A DNA stretch of 64,000 nucleotides from Dehalococcoidia bacterium (GTDB lineage Bacteria; Chloroflexota; Dehalococcoidia; Tepidiformales; Tepidiformaceae). The notes beneath the pieces were generated by a model. The model had not been told where the DNA came from, searched no databases, and was given only the letters and a program-made list of their open reading frames with translations. The stretch covers positions 165,287 to 229,286 of the forward strand of contig PQAO01000032.1 in NCBI GenBank assembly GCA_003104995.1, in the 5' to 3' direction. This document shows, piece after piece, positions 40,094 to 49,706 of the stretch (position 1 is its first letter; every line of letters begins with the position of its first letter). A program made the position numbers and the translations under genes.

Positions 40094-41142
40094 CAGGCTT
40101 TCCAGACCTGGGAGGCGACGCGCAGGAAGTTGCCGTTGCAGATGCGCTCGAGGCTGGCGTCCGAGTAGCCCTTCGCCTTCAGCGCGCGGAGCACCACCGG
40201 GAGCCCGGTCGCGTCGCCGACGACGGCGGGGATGTCGGTGCCATCGAAGTCGGTGCCGAAGGAGACGTGCTCATCGCCGACGAGGTTCACGATGTAATCG
40301 AAATGGCTGACGATGACGTCGAGGGAGGTATCGGTGTTCCCCTGCATATCGGGCCTGAGGAAGAGGTTGGCGAAGTTGATGCCGATGGTGCCACCCTTGC
40401 CGGCCAGGGCCTTGATCTGGCCGTCGTCGAGGTTGCGGACGTGGGGCGAGATGGCTTTCACGCTCGAATGGGTCGCAACGATGGGGTTGCGCGATTCGGC
40501 GAGCATGTCCCAGAAGCCCGCGGGGTTGATGTGGGAGACATCGAGGATGATGCCGAGCTGGTCGCACTCATGGACGAGCTGGCGGCCGAGGTCGGTCAGG
40601 CCGGTCTCGGGGAGGTTGCCGCCGAAGGCGACGCCGTGGGCGAAGATGGTCGAGCGGCTCCAGGTGGGTGCGAGGCAGCGGAGGCCGGCCTCGTAGAAAA
40701 CGCGGAGTTCCTTGAGGCTGGCCGAGATCGGGTCGGCGCCTTCGAACATGAAGACCGAGGCGAAGGCATCGACGGCCCACGCGGCGCGGATGTCGCTGAC
40801 GGTGCGGCAGATGTGGAAGCGACCCTCGGAGCGGTCAGCGATGCGGAAGACGTCGTTCATTTCGTCCATCGCGTAGGCGAGGGCGTTGTACTCGGCGCGT
40901 TCGTTGGAGAGGTAGATGGAGGTGAAGCAGCCGCCGAGACCGCTGCGCATGGCCCTGGGGAGGTCGACGTGACCACGTTTGGACTGCTCGATGTGGGCGT
41001 CCTCGGCGGGGCCGCTGCCGTCTTCCAGGAAATCGCGGCCTCCGGCCGGGCCAAAGATGGCGCGGCGGGGCTTGATCTGGGTGATGAAGTCCTCGTGGCC
41101 GTCGAAGACGGGCGGGAACTCGCGGTTCAGCGGGGGGATCAC
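40093..41142 (-). CDS. Membrane dipeptidase (renal dipeptidase, M19) family protein
   Basis: A 349-residue zinc hydrolase. The metal motif 'FDGHEDF' (H-x-D) near residue 12, 'FMFEGADPI' with the bridging Glu near 115, 'DVSHINPAGFWDML' and 'IVATHSSVKAISPHVRNLDD' His residues near 200-225, and 'GTDFDGTDIP' near 295 fit M19 peptidases, which cleave dipeptides. There is no signal peptide. A GTG at 41142 was chosen because the ATG at 41211 would leave 8 bp to the divergent gene, too little for two promoters. Confidence 0.87.
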   Translation of the reverse strand: MIPPLNREFPPVFDGHEDFITQIKPRRAIFGPAGGRDFLEDGSGPAEDAHIEQSKRGHVDLPRAMRSGLGGCFTSIYLSNERAEYNALAYAMDEMNDVFRIADRSEGRFHICRTVSDIRAAWAVDAFASVFMFEGADPISASLKELRVFYEAGLRCLAPTWSRSTIFAHGVAFGGNLPETGLTDLGRQLVHECDQLGIILDVSHINPAGFWDMLAESRNPIVATHSSVKAISPHVRNLDDGQIKALAGKGGTIGINFANLFLRPDMQGNTDTSLDVIVSHFDYIVNLVGDEHVSFGTDFDGTDIPAVVGDATGLPVVLRALKAKGYSDASLERICNGNFLRVASQVWKA

Positions 41143-41219
41143 GGGCAGCCTCGCTCGGGTGGTGGGGAGAGTGTACGCCGGGGGGCGTGGCAGCCGCGAT
41201 TCGTCTACCATCGGGCGCA

Positions 41220-41942
41220 ATGGTTTCTTCGCCCGCAGAAGCTCCGCGTTCGCCCAGGCTGGCGTGGCTCGTGCCGGCGGCGCTGGTGATCGTGTTTGTC
41301 GTGGCGGTGGCAGGCGTGCTCGTGTTCGCCCGGCAGGCCGCCGAGTCCGACGCGCCGCCCCCGGCCGCGGGGTTCGTGCCCCCACCAGGGCTGAGCTACG
41401 TGGCGTTCGATGTCGAGCGGAATGACGGCGGCGTGCTGCGGGTGGTGTCGGGCGGGGGGCAGCAGTCGACCGCGGTCGACGTGACGCTCGGAGCCGATGC
41501 GCGGGTGTGGTTGCTCGAGCCCGCGACGCTGGAAACCTTGCAGGCACCGCTGGTGGTGAACGTGATCGCCATCCCCAATGAGGTGCGGAACTTTTCGATC
41601 CATCTGCTGGCGTTCGCGCCGGCGGACGGGACGGAGGTGCTGGACGCGGAGTTCGTGCCGCTGGCCGACGGGTTCGGCGGGCACGAGGCCTCGCGGGATG
41701 TTCGGGAGCGGCCGGTGGTTTCGGGGGTCGTGGAGCGCTTCGACGGGAAGGTCGGCTACGTGAAGACCGAGCCGGGGCAGGTGACGATCGAAATCGACCC
41801 TGGCGCGCCGGTCCGCCTGCTGCGAGTCGGCACAGCAGGCGAAGTGCGGCCGGGAGACCGGGTGGCGTTCCACCGGGCCGCCGATGGGGGCCCTGATGTT
41901 TCGCGGGGCGTGCTGGTGCTGACGAACGCGAACCCCGACTGA
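41220..41942 (+). CDS. Single-pass membrane protein with DUF5666-like beta domain
   Basis: A 240-residue protein. A short cytoplasmic tail, one helix (about residues 14-37), a Pro-rich spacer, then an exported beta-rich part. The C-terminal 'VVSGVVERFDGKVGYVKTEPGQVTIEIDPGAPV...GEVRPGDRVAFHR' resembles OB-like DUF5666 repeats. Function unknown. It runs convergently into the end of the large permease, 1 bp apart. Start at the ATG at 41220 close to the divergent dipeptidase gene. Confidence 0.65.
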   Translation: MVSSPAEAPRSPRLAWLVPAALVIVFVVAVAGVLVFARQAAESDAPPPAAGFVPPPGLSYVAFDVERNDGGVLRVVSGGGQQSTAVDVTLGADARVWLLEPATLETLQAPLVVNVIAIPNEVRNFSIHLLAFAPADGTEVLDAEFVPLADGFGGHEASRDVRERPVVSGVVERFDGKVGYVKTEPGQVTIEIDPGAPVRLLRVGTAGEVRPGDRVAFHRAADGGPDVSRGVLVLTNANPD

Positions 41943-41943
41943 G

Positions 41944-44900
41944 CTAGTCGGTGCGGAGCGCCTGGGCATCCGATGTGCGGCTGATGAGCCTGCCGGCGAT
42001 GCCGAGCGCGAAGGCGAACACTGCGAGCACGATCGCGGCTCCGGCGAGGACCATCAGCCAGTCGGTCTGGAGGATGAACGTGGGTTCGGCGGGGCGGCCG
42101 TCCTCATCGACGTTGAGGAACGAGAGCATGCGGGAGCCGACCATGCGGCCGAGGTAGGCGCCGCCGATGAGGCCGAGGACGGCGACGATGGCGTATTCGA
42201 AGGCGAGGAGGCGGACGACCTGGCCGCGTGAGAGGCCCATCGCGCGGAGGACGGCAAACTCGCCACGGCGGCGCTGGACCGAGACCCAGAGGGAGACGAG
42301 GAGGGCCGCGCCGACCATCAACAGGACCGCCCCGAAGGCGAGGTAGAGGATGCCGGCGCCCCCTGCCGCGATGAGCGGGTTGCTGGCGATGCGGGCGAGT
42401 TCGGTCTCGCGGTCGGTGGTGTTATCGAGGTCGAAGGGTTCGAGGCCGAGGGTGACCGCCAGGGAGGCAGCGTCGGCGCCCGGTTCGAGCGAGAGCCATG
42501 CCTCGTTCAGCCCGGGCAGGGTGGTGACGTTGGCCATGCCGAGCCAGGTGAGGAGGTGGTCGCGGTTGAACACGACGGCCGGGCCTTCGAGGGTATTGAG
42601 GGTGGGGAACAGGCGGAACGAGGCGGTGACGCGGACAGGGACGAGGACGTTGGCGACTTCGATCAGCCCGGTGCCGCCGATCGGGATGCCGGTGCCTGCG
42701 ATGAATGCATCGCTCCCGAGGACGGGGAGGGGGATGTTGCTCTGCGCCGGATAGAGGCCCCAGACGGGGCTGCTCTGGCCGGCGGCACGGGTGAGCTTGC
42801 CCGCCGCGCCGGAAACGGCGCCACTCGTGGTGACCTCGTAGACATCGGGCGTTGAGATGCGGGCGGGGATGGTTCCCCAGGCGGGCAGGGGATCGTCAAA
42901 GGTGTCAATGACCGTCTCGGTGCCGTTGGCGATGGCGACGAGGTTATCGAAGAGGATGTCGAGTTTGGTGGCGTTGTAGCGGTTCGAGGGCTCGGTGATG
43001 ACGAGGGAGACGAGTGTGAGCGGCTCCGGGAGGGCGCCCTCGTAGGAGCGGCGGATCTCGGTGGAGTACTCGCGCCATCCTTCGCCTTCGAGGCGGCCCA
43101 TGTCGAGCATCTGGTAGTTGCCGTTGCGGTCCTTCACGCGCGACCAGAGGGTCATCTGGGCGTTGGTCTCGGGGAGGTTGACGCTGAGGCGGATGCCCGT
43201 CGTTCCGGCCGGGAGGGGCCGGCCGCGGAGCGGTTCGGGCGCGCCGAGGGTTGCCATGAGCTCGCGCAGCGGGCGGTCGGCGAAGTCGTCGCGGAACCAG
43301 AGCATGGCCGCGGCCTTGTCAGGATCGACACCGAGGACCTGGAAGAGGCGGCCGGAGATACCGGCAGTGCCGGGAGCCCCGATGATCCGGACGACCGAGG
43401 TGGCGGACGCAACGCCGGGAAGCTCGCCGAGGGCGGCGTCGACCTCCGGCGTGTTGAGGCCCATGGTGCCACTGCCGACACGTGCCGCACGGAGTTCGAC
43501 CCCGGACTGGTAGAGGGCGCGTTCGTCGTAGGTTTTTGATGCGGTCTCGGCGTAGCTGGCTGCGAACGTCCCGACGGCGACGGCGGTGGTGAGGAGGAGG
43601 GCCAGGCGCGCGGAGTTGCCGGGGCTGCGGGCCACCTGCCAGAGCCCGACCGTGAGCGCCGGTGGGGCGTTCCGGCCGAGGAGGCGCGCCCCGATACGGA
43701 GGACGATGGGATAGAAGCGCAGGAGAAGGGCCGAGGCCGCGAGGACAAGGATTGCCGGGGAGGCGAGGAGGAGGGGATCGGATGAGACACCGCCGGTGGG
43801 GGAAGGAGTGAAGACATTGCCGCGCTCGTTCAGTTCCCAGAGCAGGATAGCGGCGACGCCTGCCAGGGCTATGTCCAGGTAGTAGCGCTGGAGGATGGAG
43901 ACGCCGGGGCGGGCCTGTTCGCGGCGGCGGACGACGGCGCTATTGCGGGTGGCGACGAGGGCGGGCACGACCAGGGCGACGATTGAGAGGCCGACACCGG
44001 CGGCGGCCCAGGCGAAAGAGCTCAGCGGTATCTGGGCGGGGAGCAGATCGCCGCCGTTGACATCGTGGAAGGTGGGTGTGAGTCCGAGCCCCGCTGTGGC
44101 GACGGCGGCGATGAAGGGGGCGGCGAGGAGGCAGGGGGCGCCCAGGACGAGGCCCTCGGCGAGGTAGATGGCGCCCACCTGGAGGGTAGTGGCGCCCCGG
44201 CTGCGCAGGAGGGCGATCTCGTCGGCCTGGCGTTCGACGATGACGAGCGAGACCAGGACCACGTAGAAGATCGCGACCGCGGAGACTTCGAGGAGGAGGA
44301 TGGTGAGCGGCGCCTGCTGGTACTGCTGGTCGCGGCCGTATTGCTGGAGGACGGTGGTAAGGGGGCTGTAGGAGGCGCCGCCGATAGGTTCGAACTCGTC
44401 GTAGAGGGCGCGCAGGTCCTGGCGGGCCCGCTCGAAGTTGGTGCGCGAGAGCTTGTTGGGGTCGGCGAAGGTGTGCCAGGCGGTGGTGGCCTGGTAGGCG
44501 GGGTGCAACGATCCGAACGCGCCAAGAATGGTCTCCTCGGCGGTGAACATGGGCGCGACCGGCCCATTTTCGGGAAGCAGGCGGAACGGCTCGAAGTAGC
44601 GCTCGACGGGGATGATCCAGAATGGGTCGTCGGGGTCGAGAGGCTCGATGATCGCGGTCACCACTGCTGGCAGGACATAACGGACAGCAGCGGTGGGGGT
44701 GCAGGGAGGCGGCGGTGGCCGGTCCTCGCTCGGAATTTCGCGTTCGCAGGTGTCGAAGTCCTCGGCGAGGAGGAGCTGTTGGCCGACCGAGAGGCGAGCG
44801 GCGGTGGCCGCTGCCTGGCTGAGGGCAACTTCGATCGGTTCGCCCGGGCCGGTGGCGTTTGGCAGCGTACCTTCGAGGACCTGGACGTGGGACTCGTAGC

Positions 44901-45297
44901 CGGTGAGCGACTGGAGCTCGCCGAGCGGGTTCGGTTCGCGGGGCGGTTCGCCTTCCTGAGCGATGGCGAAACGGGCCGTTCGGAGGTAGCGCGAAGTGGA
45001 GGCGGCGAACCAGCCGATGCGCTCGTCGATGCGGTTGCCGATGGATTCGCGGAGAGCGGCGCCCTCTTCGGTACCGAGGGCAACGAAGCGGAACTCGGCG
45101 CGGTTGCCGGGGCTCTCGCTGAGCTGGTCGCGGACGGCGAAGGTGAGCCCGAGGTCGGCCATGGTGCGCGCGTAGACAGGACCGGCGGCGAGCAGCGAGG
45201 CAGACATGAGCATGCCGAGGGCCAGGACGGCGAGGAGCCGCCAGTTCTTGCCGCTTCTGCGGGCGAACAGCCGCCAGGTGGGAATCAGGTTCCGCAT
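41944..45297 (-). CDS. Very large FtsX-like ABC permease (1,117 residues)
   Basis: A long permease with an N-terminal helix (about 25-45), a roughly 280-residue extracytoplasmic domain, two FtsX-like four-helix blocks (first near 'VVLVSLVIVERQADEIALLRSRGAT', residue 345; second near 'VSLWVSVQRRRGEFAVLRAMGLSRGQVV', residue 1015) and another large exported domain between them. This is the duplicated MacB/YtrF-like architecture, which needs a separate ATPase. It is divergent from its paralogue at 45416; the two ATPases follow that gene. Cargo is unknown: lipids, lipoproteins or peptides are known for the superfamily. Confidence 0.87.
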   Translation of the reverse strand: MRNLIPTWRLFARRSGKNWRLLAVLALGMLMSASLLAAGPVYARTMADLGLTFAVRDQLSESPGNRAEFRFVALGTEEGAALRESIGNRIDERIGWFAASTSRYLRTARFAIAQEGEPPREPNPLGELQSLTGYESHVQVLEGTLPNATGPGEPIEVALSQAAATAARLSVGQQLLLAEDFDTCEREIPSEDRPPPPPCTPTAAVRYVLPAVVTAIIEPLDPDDPFWIIPVERYFEPFRLLPENGPVAPMFTAEETILGAFGSLHPAYQATTAWHTFADPNKLSRTNFERARQDLRALYDEFEPIGGASYSPLTTVLQQYGRDQQYQQAPLTILLLEVSAVAIFYVVLVSLVIVERQADEIALLRSRGATTLQVGAIYLAEGLVLGAPCLLAAPFIAAVATAGLGLTPTFHDVNGGDLLPAQIPLSSFAWAAAGVGLSIVALVVPALVATRNSAVVRRREQARPGVSILQRYYLDIALAGVAAILLWELNERGNVFTPSPTGGVSSDPLLLASPAILVLAASALLLRFYPIVLRIGARLLGRNAPPALTVGLWQVARSPGNSARLALLLTTAVAVGTFAASYAETASKTYDERALYQSGVELRAARVGSGTMGLNTPEVDAALGELPGVASATSVVRIIGAPGTAGISGRLFQVLGVDPDKAAAMLWFRDDFADRPLRELMATLGAPEPLRGRPLPAGTTGIRLSVNLPETNAQMTLWSRVKDRNGNYQMLDMGRLEGEGWREYSTEIRRSYEGALPEPLTLVSLVITEPSNRYNATKLDILFDNLVAIANGTETVIDTFDDPLPAWGTIPARISTPDVYEVTTSGAVSGAAGKLTRAAGQSSPVWGLYPAQSNIPLPVLGSDAFIAGTGIPIGGTGLIEVANVLVPVRVTASFRLFPTLNTLEGPAVVFNRDHLLTWLGMANVTTLPGLNEAWLSLEPGADAASLAVTLGLEPFDLDNTTDRETELARIASNPLIAAGGAGILYLAFGAVLLMVGAALLVSLWVSVQRRRGEFAVLRAMGLSRGQVVRLLAFEYAIVAVLGLIGGAYLGRMVGSRMLSFLNVDEDGRPAEPTFILQTDWLMVLAGAAIVLAVFAFALGIAGRLISRTSDAQALRTD

Positions 45298-45415
45298 CGC
45301 GGGAAACTCTACACTGGCGTGCCCGGTACGCGCCGGAAAGCGTGACGCCCTTTACAGCGGGACTCGCGCTTTGCCGCCGTGGGCCCGGGCCTGATAGTCT
45401 CGCCGCCACACGCTC

Positions 45416-48400
45416 ATGGGTACCGTTACCACCATCCTGCGGATGGTCATCCGTCGCAGCCTCGCGAACCGCCGTCTCCTGTCGACCGTCGTGGTAGGGG
45501 TGGTGATGTCGGCTGCCCTCATGTCGAGCGTGGTGCTCTACTCCGACGCCATCCGGGACCTGGGATTGCGGCACACGCTCCGCAACGCGGACCCGCTCGA
45601 ACGGAACATCCGGGTGATCATCTCGGGGCGCCCGGCGGTGCCTGACTACCAGGTGCGGCGCGAAACGGTGGAGCGGGTGCTGGACGGGCACGCCGGCGAT
45701 ATCCTCGGCGAGCGTATCCACTACGGACGTTCGGCCACGTTCTACCTGACGGAACCCGGTGAGCCGGTGCCCGAGGATGAAGGGCGGCCGCGGGCGCACT
45801 TCCAGTTCGCCGACAAGCTGGAGGACCACACGCGGCTGGTGGAGGGGCGGCTGCCCGTCGCCCCCCGGTTTACCAGCCGGCCCGAGATCGAAGTGCTCAT
45901 CGGGCAGGAGGCGGCGGCGCAGCTCGGGCTGGCGCTCGGCGACACGTTCGACCTGTACCCGTTCTGGCGCGAGGACGTGGAGCCGGTTGCGGTGACCGTC
46001 GTCGGACTGCTGGCGCCGAACGACCTCTCCGAGCCCTACTGGTTCGGAAAGACCGACCGGTTCGTGAACGATACGACCTCGTGGGATACCTATCCGTTCT
46101 GGGTGGCCGAGGCAACGGTTGTGGAGACGGTGGCCGGCTACCTGACCGACATGGATAGCACCCTGGAAACCTATGGGCTGGTGGACATCGACAAGATCAA
46201 CGCGCGCAACGCCCGGCAGGTGGAAGAGCGGATGAAGGCGTTCGACTTCGCGATGCGCGAGGGTGTGAGCGGGGCGATCACGGAGTCGAAGCTCGGGCAG
46301 ATCGTGGGCGACTACCGGACGAAGCTGTTCTTCACGCGGCTGCCGCTGTTCGCGTTGATGCTGCAGGTGGTGGGCATCGCGATCTACTACCTGGTGATGG
46401 TCTCGACGATGCTGGTGGAGCGGCAGGCGGGTGAGATTGCGTTGTTGCGGAGCCGGGGCGGGAGCCCGATGCAGGTTGTGGCGATCTACGCGATCGAGGG
46501 GCTGCTGGTGTGTGGGTTTGCGGCGATTACGGGGCCGTTCATCGCGTCGGTGGGAATCGGTGTCCTGGGCTACACGCCGCCGTTCGAGAGCCTGAGCGGC
46601 AACGCCCGGCTCGACGTGCCTCTTTCGAGGGGCGCCTTCGCGCTGGCCGCGGGTGGCGCAGCAATGGCGTTCCTGGCGTTGCTGTTCCCGGCGTGGCGGG
46701 CCGCGCGCAACAGCACGATCGACTATAAGCATTCGCTTGCGCGACCCCAGACGCAGCCGGTGTTCCTGCGCTATTACCTGGACCTGGTGCTCGTCGGGGT
46801 TGGCGCGTTCCTGTTCTACCAGCTGCGGGAGCGTGGCTCGCTGGTAACGGAGCGGCTGTTCGGCGACCTCTCGGCGGACCCGCTGCTGCTGCTTTCGCCC
46901 ACGCTGTTCATGCTGATGGTGGCGCTGGTGTTCCTGCGGCTGTTCCCGGTCGCATTGCGGGTGGTGGCCTGGGCCACGCGGCGCTTTGACAGCGCGACGA
47001 TGGCGCTGGGCCTGTCGCGGATGACACGTGCGCCGATGCACTACAGCCGGCTCATCCTCTTGCTCTTGCTGGCGACGGCGGTAGGGATGTTCGCGGCCGG
47101 GTACCGTGCCACCCTGGAGCGTGGATACGACGACCGATCCGCCTTCGAAGCAGGGGCGCCGTCCCGGCTCGAGAGCGTGCGGAGCCCGGCGAACCTCTCG
47201 ATCGACACGTTCGTGGCGCGGGTGAAGGCGGCGACTGGGGCGGATGTGGTGACGCCGGTGGCGCGGCAGCAGGGCTCGTACAGCATGAGCACGTTCCGGA
47301 GCCTGACGGTGACCCTGCTGGGGGTGGTACCGGGCGAGTTCGAGTCGGTCGCCTACTGGCGGGACGACTTCGCCGGCCCGCCGCTCGGCGAACTGCTGGA
47401 GCGGCTGCCGCTTGGCGATGTTGAGCGCCCGGCCGCGCAGGAGGTGCCGGCCGGGGCGCGGTACATCGGCCTGTGGGCGCAACTCCCCCTTACGCAACAG
47501 CAGGGTCGCATCGGCATCCGGCTGCGCGACACAGCGGGGCTCATGTGGGACTACACGCTGGACTCGGCGCCTCAGTCCAGCCCGGATGGCTGGCGCTTCT
47601 TCGTGGCCGACCTGGCGCGGCCCGCACAGCTCCGCTTTAACCCCGCGATGGAGTTCTCGCTTTCGACGCCGAAGGAGGTCGAGTCGATCTACGTGCGGGC
47701 GACGGGCACGGTCCCACAGGTGCCGGTGCGCATCTCGGTGCTGGTCGACGACCTCCAGATCACCGCGGATGCGGAGCTGCCGGAGGGTGTGTTCGCCAAC
47801 GGGTTTGCGGACGGCCAGGTGATCGAACCGTTCGACTCGATCGACCGGTACGAGTTGATCAGCGGCAGTTCGATCGGGGACCCCGGCGGGATCTCGTTTG
47901 CTGACGACCTTGGGCGCGACGGGACGACGGCGGCCCGGATTGCCTTCACGCGGGGGCGCGGGTCGGCGCCCCTGTTCGGGCTGCGGTTGCGGCGGGCGCC
48001 GGGGCCGCTGCCGATCCTCGCCGCGGACAGCTTTCTGTCTGCAGGAGACACGCGAGTCGGCGATGAGGTCACCCTGTACATCAACCGGCAGTACGTGCAG
48101 GCGAAGATCGTCGGGTCGTTCGCGCTCTTCCCGGGGCACGACCCAAAGCGCCAGGACGACCTCCTGGTGGCAGACCTGGCGGCGTTCCAGGAGCTGGCGG
48201 CGACCGTCCCGGGGCTGAGTGACGCGGTCTACGTCAACGAAGCGTGGATGTCGGAGGCGGAGGCCGGGGTGATGACGCGGGAGGCGCTCCAGCCGCTGGG
48301 CGTCACCGCCGACGGCTACTTCGACCGGAGGGACATCCGGGCGAAGCAGGGGTCGGACCCGCTGGTGGCCGCGAGCTGGGAAGGCATCCTGTTCCTCTGC

Positions 48401-48799
48401 TTCGCGGCGGTGCTGTTGCTGACGGGGCTGGGCTTCGCCGTCTACGCGACGCTGGCGGTGCAGGCGCGTTCGCTGGAATTCGCCATCCTGCGGACGATGG
48501 GGTATTCGAACAAGCAAGTGCTCGGGCTGGTGAGTTTCGAGCAGATGTTCGTCATCGTCGGCGGCATGGTGGTCGGGACATTCCTCGGGTTCCCACTCGG
48601 GCGGCTGATGATCGGCTACCTGGGCGTGACAGAATCTGGCGACGACCCGGTGCCGCCGCTCGTCTCGCAGGTAAGCTGGCCTTCGGTGCTGACCGTGTAC
48701 GGTTTGCTGGCGGTGGTGTTCATCTGCACAATCCTGTCACTTGCCACGGTCTATTCGCGCCTGGCCGTATCCCGCACGCTGCGGATCGGGGAGATCTGA
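45416..48799 (+). CDS. Very large FtsX-like ABC permease (1,127 residues)
   Basis: A paralogue of the divergent 1,117-residue permease with the same order: N-terminal helix (about 18-38), exported domain, FtsX block near 'YLVMVSTMLVERQAGEIALLRSRGGSPMQVV', a long exported domain (about 500-980), and a second FtsX block near 'LAVQARSLEFAILRTMGYSNKQVLGL'. The shared E-[IF]-A-[IV]-L-R turns are the coupling helices that contact the ATPases. It is followed after 7 bp by one ATPase gene and then by a second, suggesting a heterodimeric permease with a heterodimeric ATPase. Confidence 0.88.
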   Translation: MGTVTTILRMVIRRSLANRRLLSTVVVGVVMSAALMSSVVLYSDAIRDLGLRHTLRNADPLERNIRVIISGRPAVPDYQVRRETVERVLDGHAGDILGERIHYGRSATFYLTEPGEPVPEDEGRPRAHFQFADKLEDHTRLVEGRLPVAPRFTSRPEIEVLIGQEAAAQLGLALGDTFDLYPFWREDVEPVAVTVVGLLAPNDLSEPYWFGKTDRFVNDTTSWDTYPFWVAEATVVETVAGYLTDMDSTLETYGLVDIDKINARNARQVEERMKAFDFAMREGVSGAITESKLGQIVGDYRTKLFFTRLPLFALMLQVVGIAIYYLVMVSTMLVERQAGEIALLRSRGGSPMQVVAIYAIEGLLVCGFAAITGPFIASVGIGVLGYTPPFESLSGNARLDVPLSRGAFALAAGGAAMAFLALLFPAWRAARNSTIDYKHSLARPQTQPVFLRYYLDLVLVGVGAFLFYQLRERGSLVTERLFGDLSADPLLLLSPTLFMLMVALVFLRLFPVALRVVAWATRRFDSATMALGLSRMTRAPMHYSRLILLLLLATAVGMFAAGYRATLERGYDDRSAFEAGAPSRLESVRSPANLSIDTFVARVKAATGADVVTPVARQQGSYSMSTFRSLTVTLLGVVPGEFESVAYWRDDFAGPPLGELLERLPLGDVERPAAQEVPAGARYIGLWAQLPLTQQQGRIGIRLRDTAGLMWDYTLDSAPQSSPDGWRFFVADLARPAQLRFNPAMEFSLSTPKEVESIYVRATGTVPQVPVRISVLVDDLQITADAELPEGVFANGFADGQVIEPFDSIDRYELISGSSIGDPGGISFADDLGRDGTTAARIAFTRGRGSAPLFGLRLRRAPGPLPILAADSFLSAGDTRVGDEVTLYINRQYVQAKIVGSFALFPGHDPKRQDDLLVADLAAFQELAATVPGLSDAVYVNEAWMSEAEAGVMTREALQPLGVTADGYFDRRDIRAKQGSDPLVAASWEGILFLCFAAVLLLTGLGFAVYATLAVQARSLEFAILRTMGYSNKQVLGLVSFEQMFVIVGGMVVGTFLGFPLGRLMIGYLGVTESGDDPVPPLVSQVSWPSVLTVYGLLAVVFICTILSLATVYSRLAVSRTLRIGEI

Positions 48800-48806
48800 C
48801 ACGCCC

Positions 48807-49706
48807 ATGACCGACGACGAGCTGTACATCCGCTGTGAGGACCTGTTCAAGATCTACAAGACCTCGAACCTGGAGGTGGTGGCCCTGCGCGGCCTCGACC
48901 TGAAGGTGCAGCGGGGCGAGTTCATGGCGATTGTGGGGGCCTCGGGTTCGGGCAAGAGCACGCTGATGAACATCCTGGCGGGGCTGGATACGCCGTCGGC
49001 GGGCCGCTGCTTCGTTGGCGGCGAAGACCTGCTGGCGATGTCATCCTCGGACATGGTGCGTTACCGGCGGAAGCGGGTAGGGTTCATCTGGCAGCAGACG
49101 GGACGGAACCTGGTGCCCTACCTGGACGCAGTCCAGAACGTCGAGGTGCCAATGGTGCTCGACGGCGTGCCGGCGTCCACCGCCCGGGCGAGGGCCATTG
49201 AGTTGTTGGAAATGGTGCTGCTCGGGCACCGGCTGCACCACAAGCCGGAGATGCTTTCCGGCGGTGAACAGCAGCGCGTATCGATCGCGGTCGCGCTGGC
49301 GAACAACCCGCCGCTGTTGCTGGCCGACGAGCCGACCGGCGAACTGGACTCGGTGGGCGCGGACACGGTGTACGACGTATTCCGGGCGCTCAACCGCGAA
49401 CTCGGCACGACAGTCATCATCGTGACGCACGACCCGGACATCGCCGCGCGGGTGGACCGTGTGGTTGCGATTCGGGACGGGCGCACATCGACTGAGATTT
49501 TCCGGCGGGTGCGGTTCGAAGGCGCAAAGACCGAGGTGGTCTACGAGGAGTATGTGCTCATCGACGCGGCGGGACGGCTGCAGGTGCCACGCGAGTTCCT
49601 CGACAACCTGAACATCCACGACCGCGCCCGCGTGTTGATGGGCGATGGGCGGATCGAGGTGCTGCCCGACGGGAAGAGCCGCGTGACGGGGAGGGAACGC
49701 CCATGA
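48807..49706 (+). CDS. ABC transporter ATPase with C-terminal AbrB-like domain
   Basis: A 299-residue protein. Residues 1-235 are a LolD/MacB-type ATPase: 'GASGSGKST' near 46, 'LSGGEQQRVSI' near 150, 'LLLADEPTGELDS' near 172, 'VTHDPD'. Residues about 250-292 are not part of the ATPase fold: 'YVLIDAAGRLQVPREFLDNL' followed by 'RARVLMGDGRIEVLP' has the V-D-x2-G-R-x2-[IV]-P pattern of SpoVT/AbrB swapped-hairpin domains. Such a tail on an exporter ATPase is unusual and could drive dimerisation or DNA contact. Overlaps the next ATPase by ATGA. Confidence 0.9.
   Translation: MTDDELYIRCEDLFKIYKTSNLEVVALRGLDLKVQRGEFMAIVGASGSGKSTLMNILAGLDTPSAGRCFVGGEDLLAMSSSDMVRYRRKRVGFIWQQTGRNLVPYLDAVQNVEVPMVLDGVPASTARARAIELLEMVLLGHRLHHKPEMLSGGEQQRVSIAVALANNPPLLLADEPTGELDSVGADTVYDVFRALNRELGTTVIIVTHDPDIAARVDRVVAIRDGRTSTEIFRRVRFEGAKTEVVYEEYVLIDAAGRLQVPREFLDNLNIHDRARVLMGDGRIEVLPDGKSRVTGRERP

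Noticed and set aside
43940..48517. A 1,525-codon open frame on the minus strand across both giant permeases
   Set aside because: It is an Arg/His/Pro-rich antisense shadow of GC-rich codons; the permeases on the other frames have clear membrane helices and family motifs.
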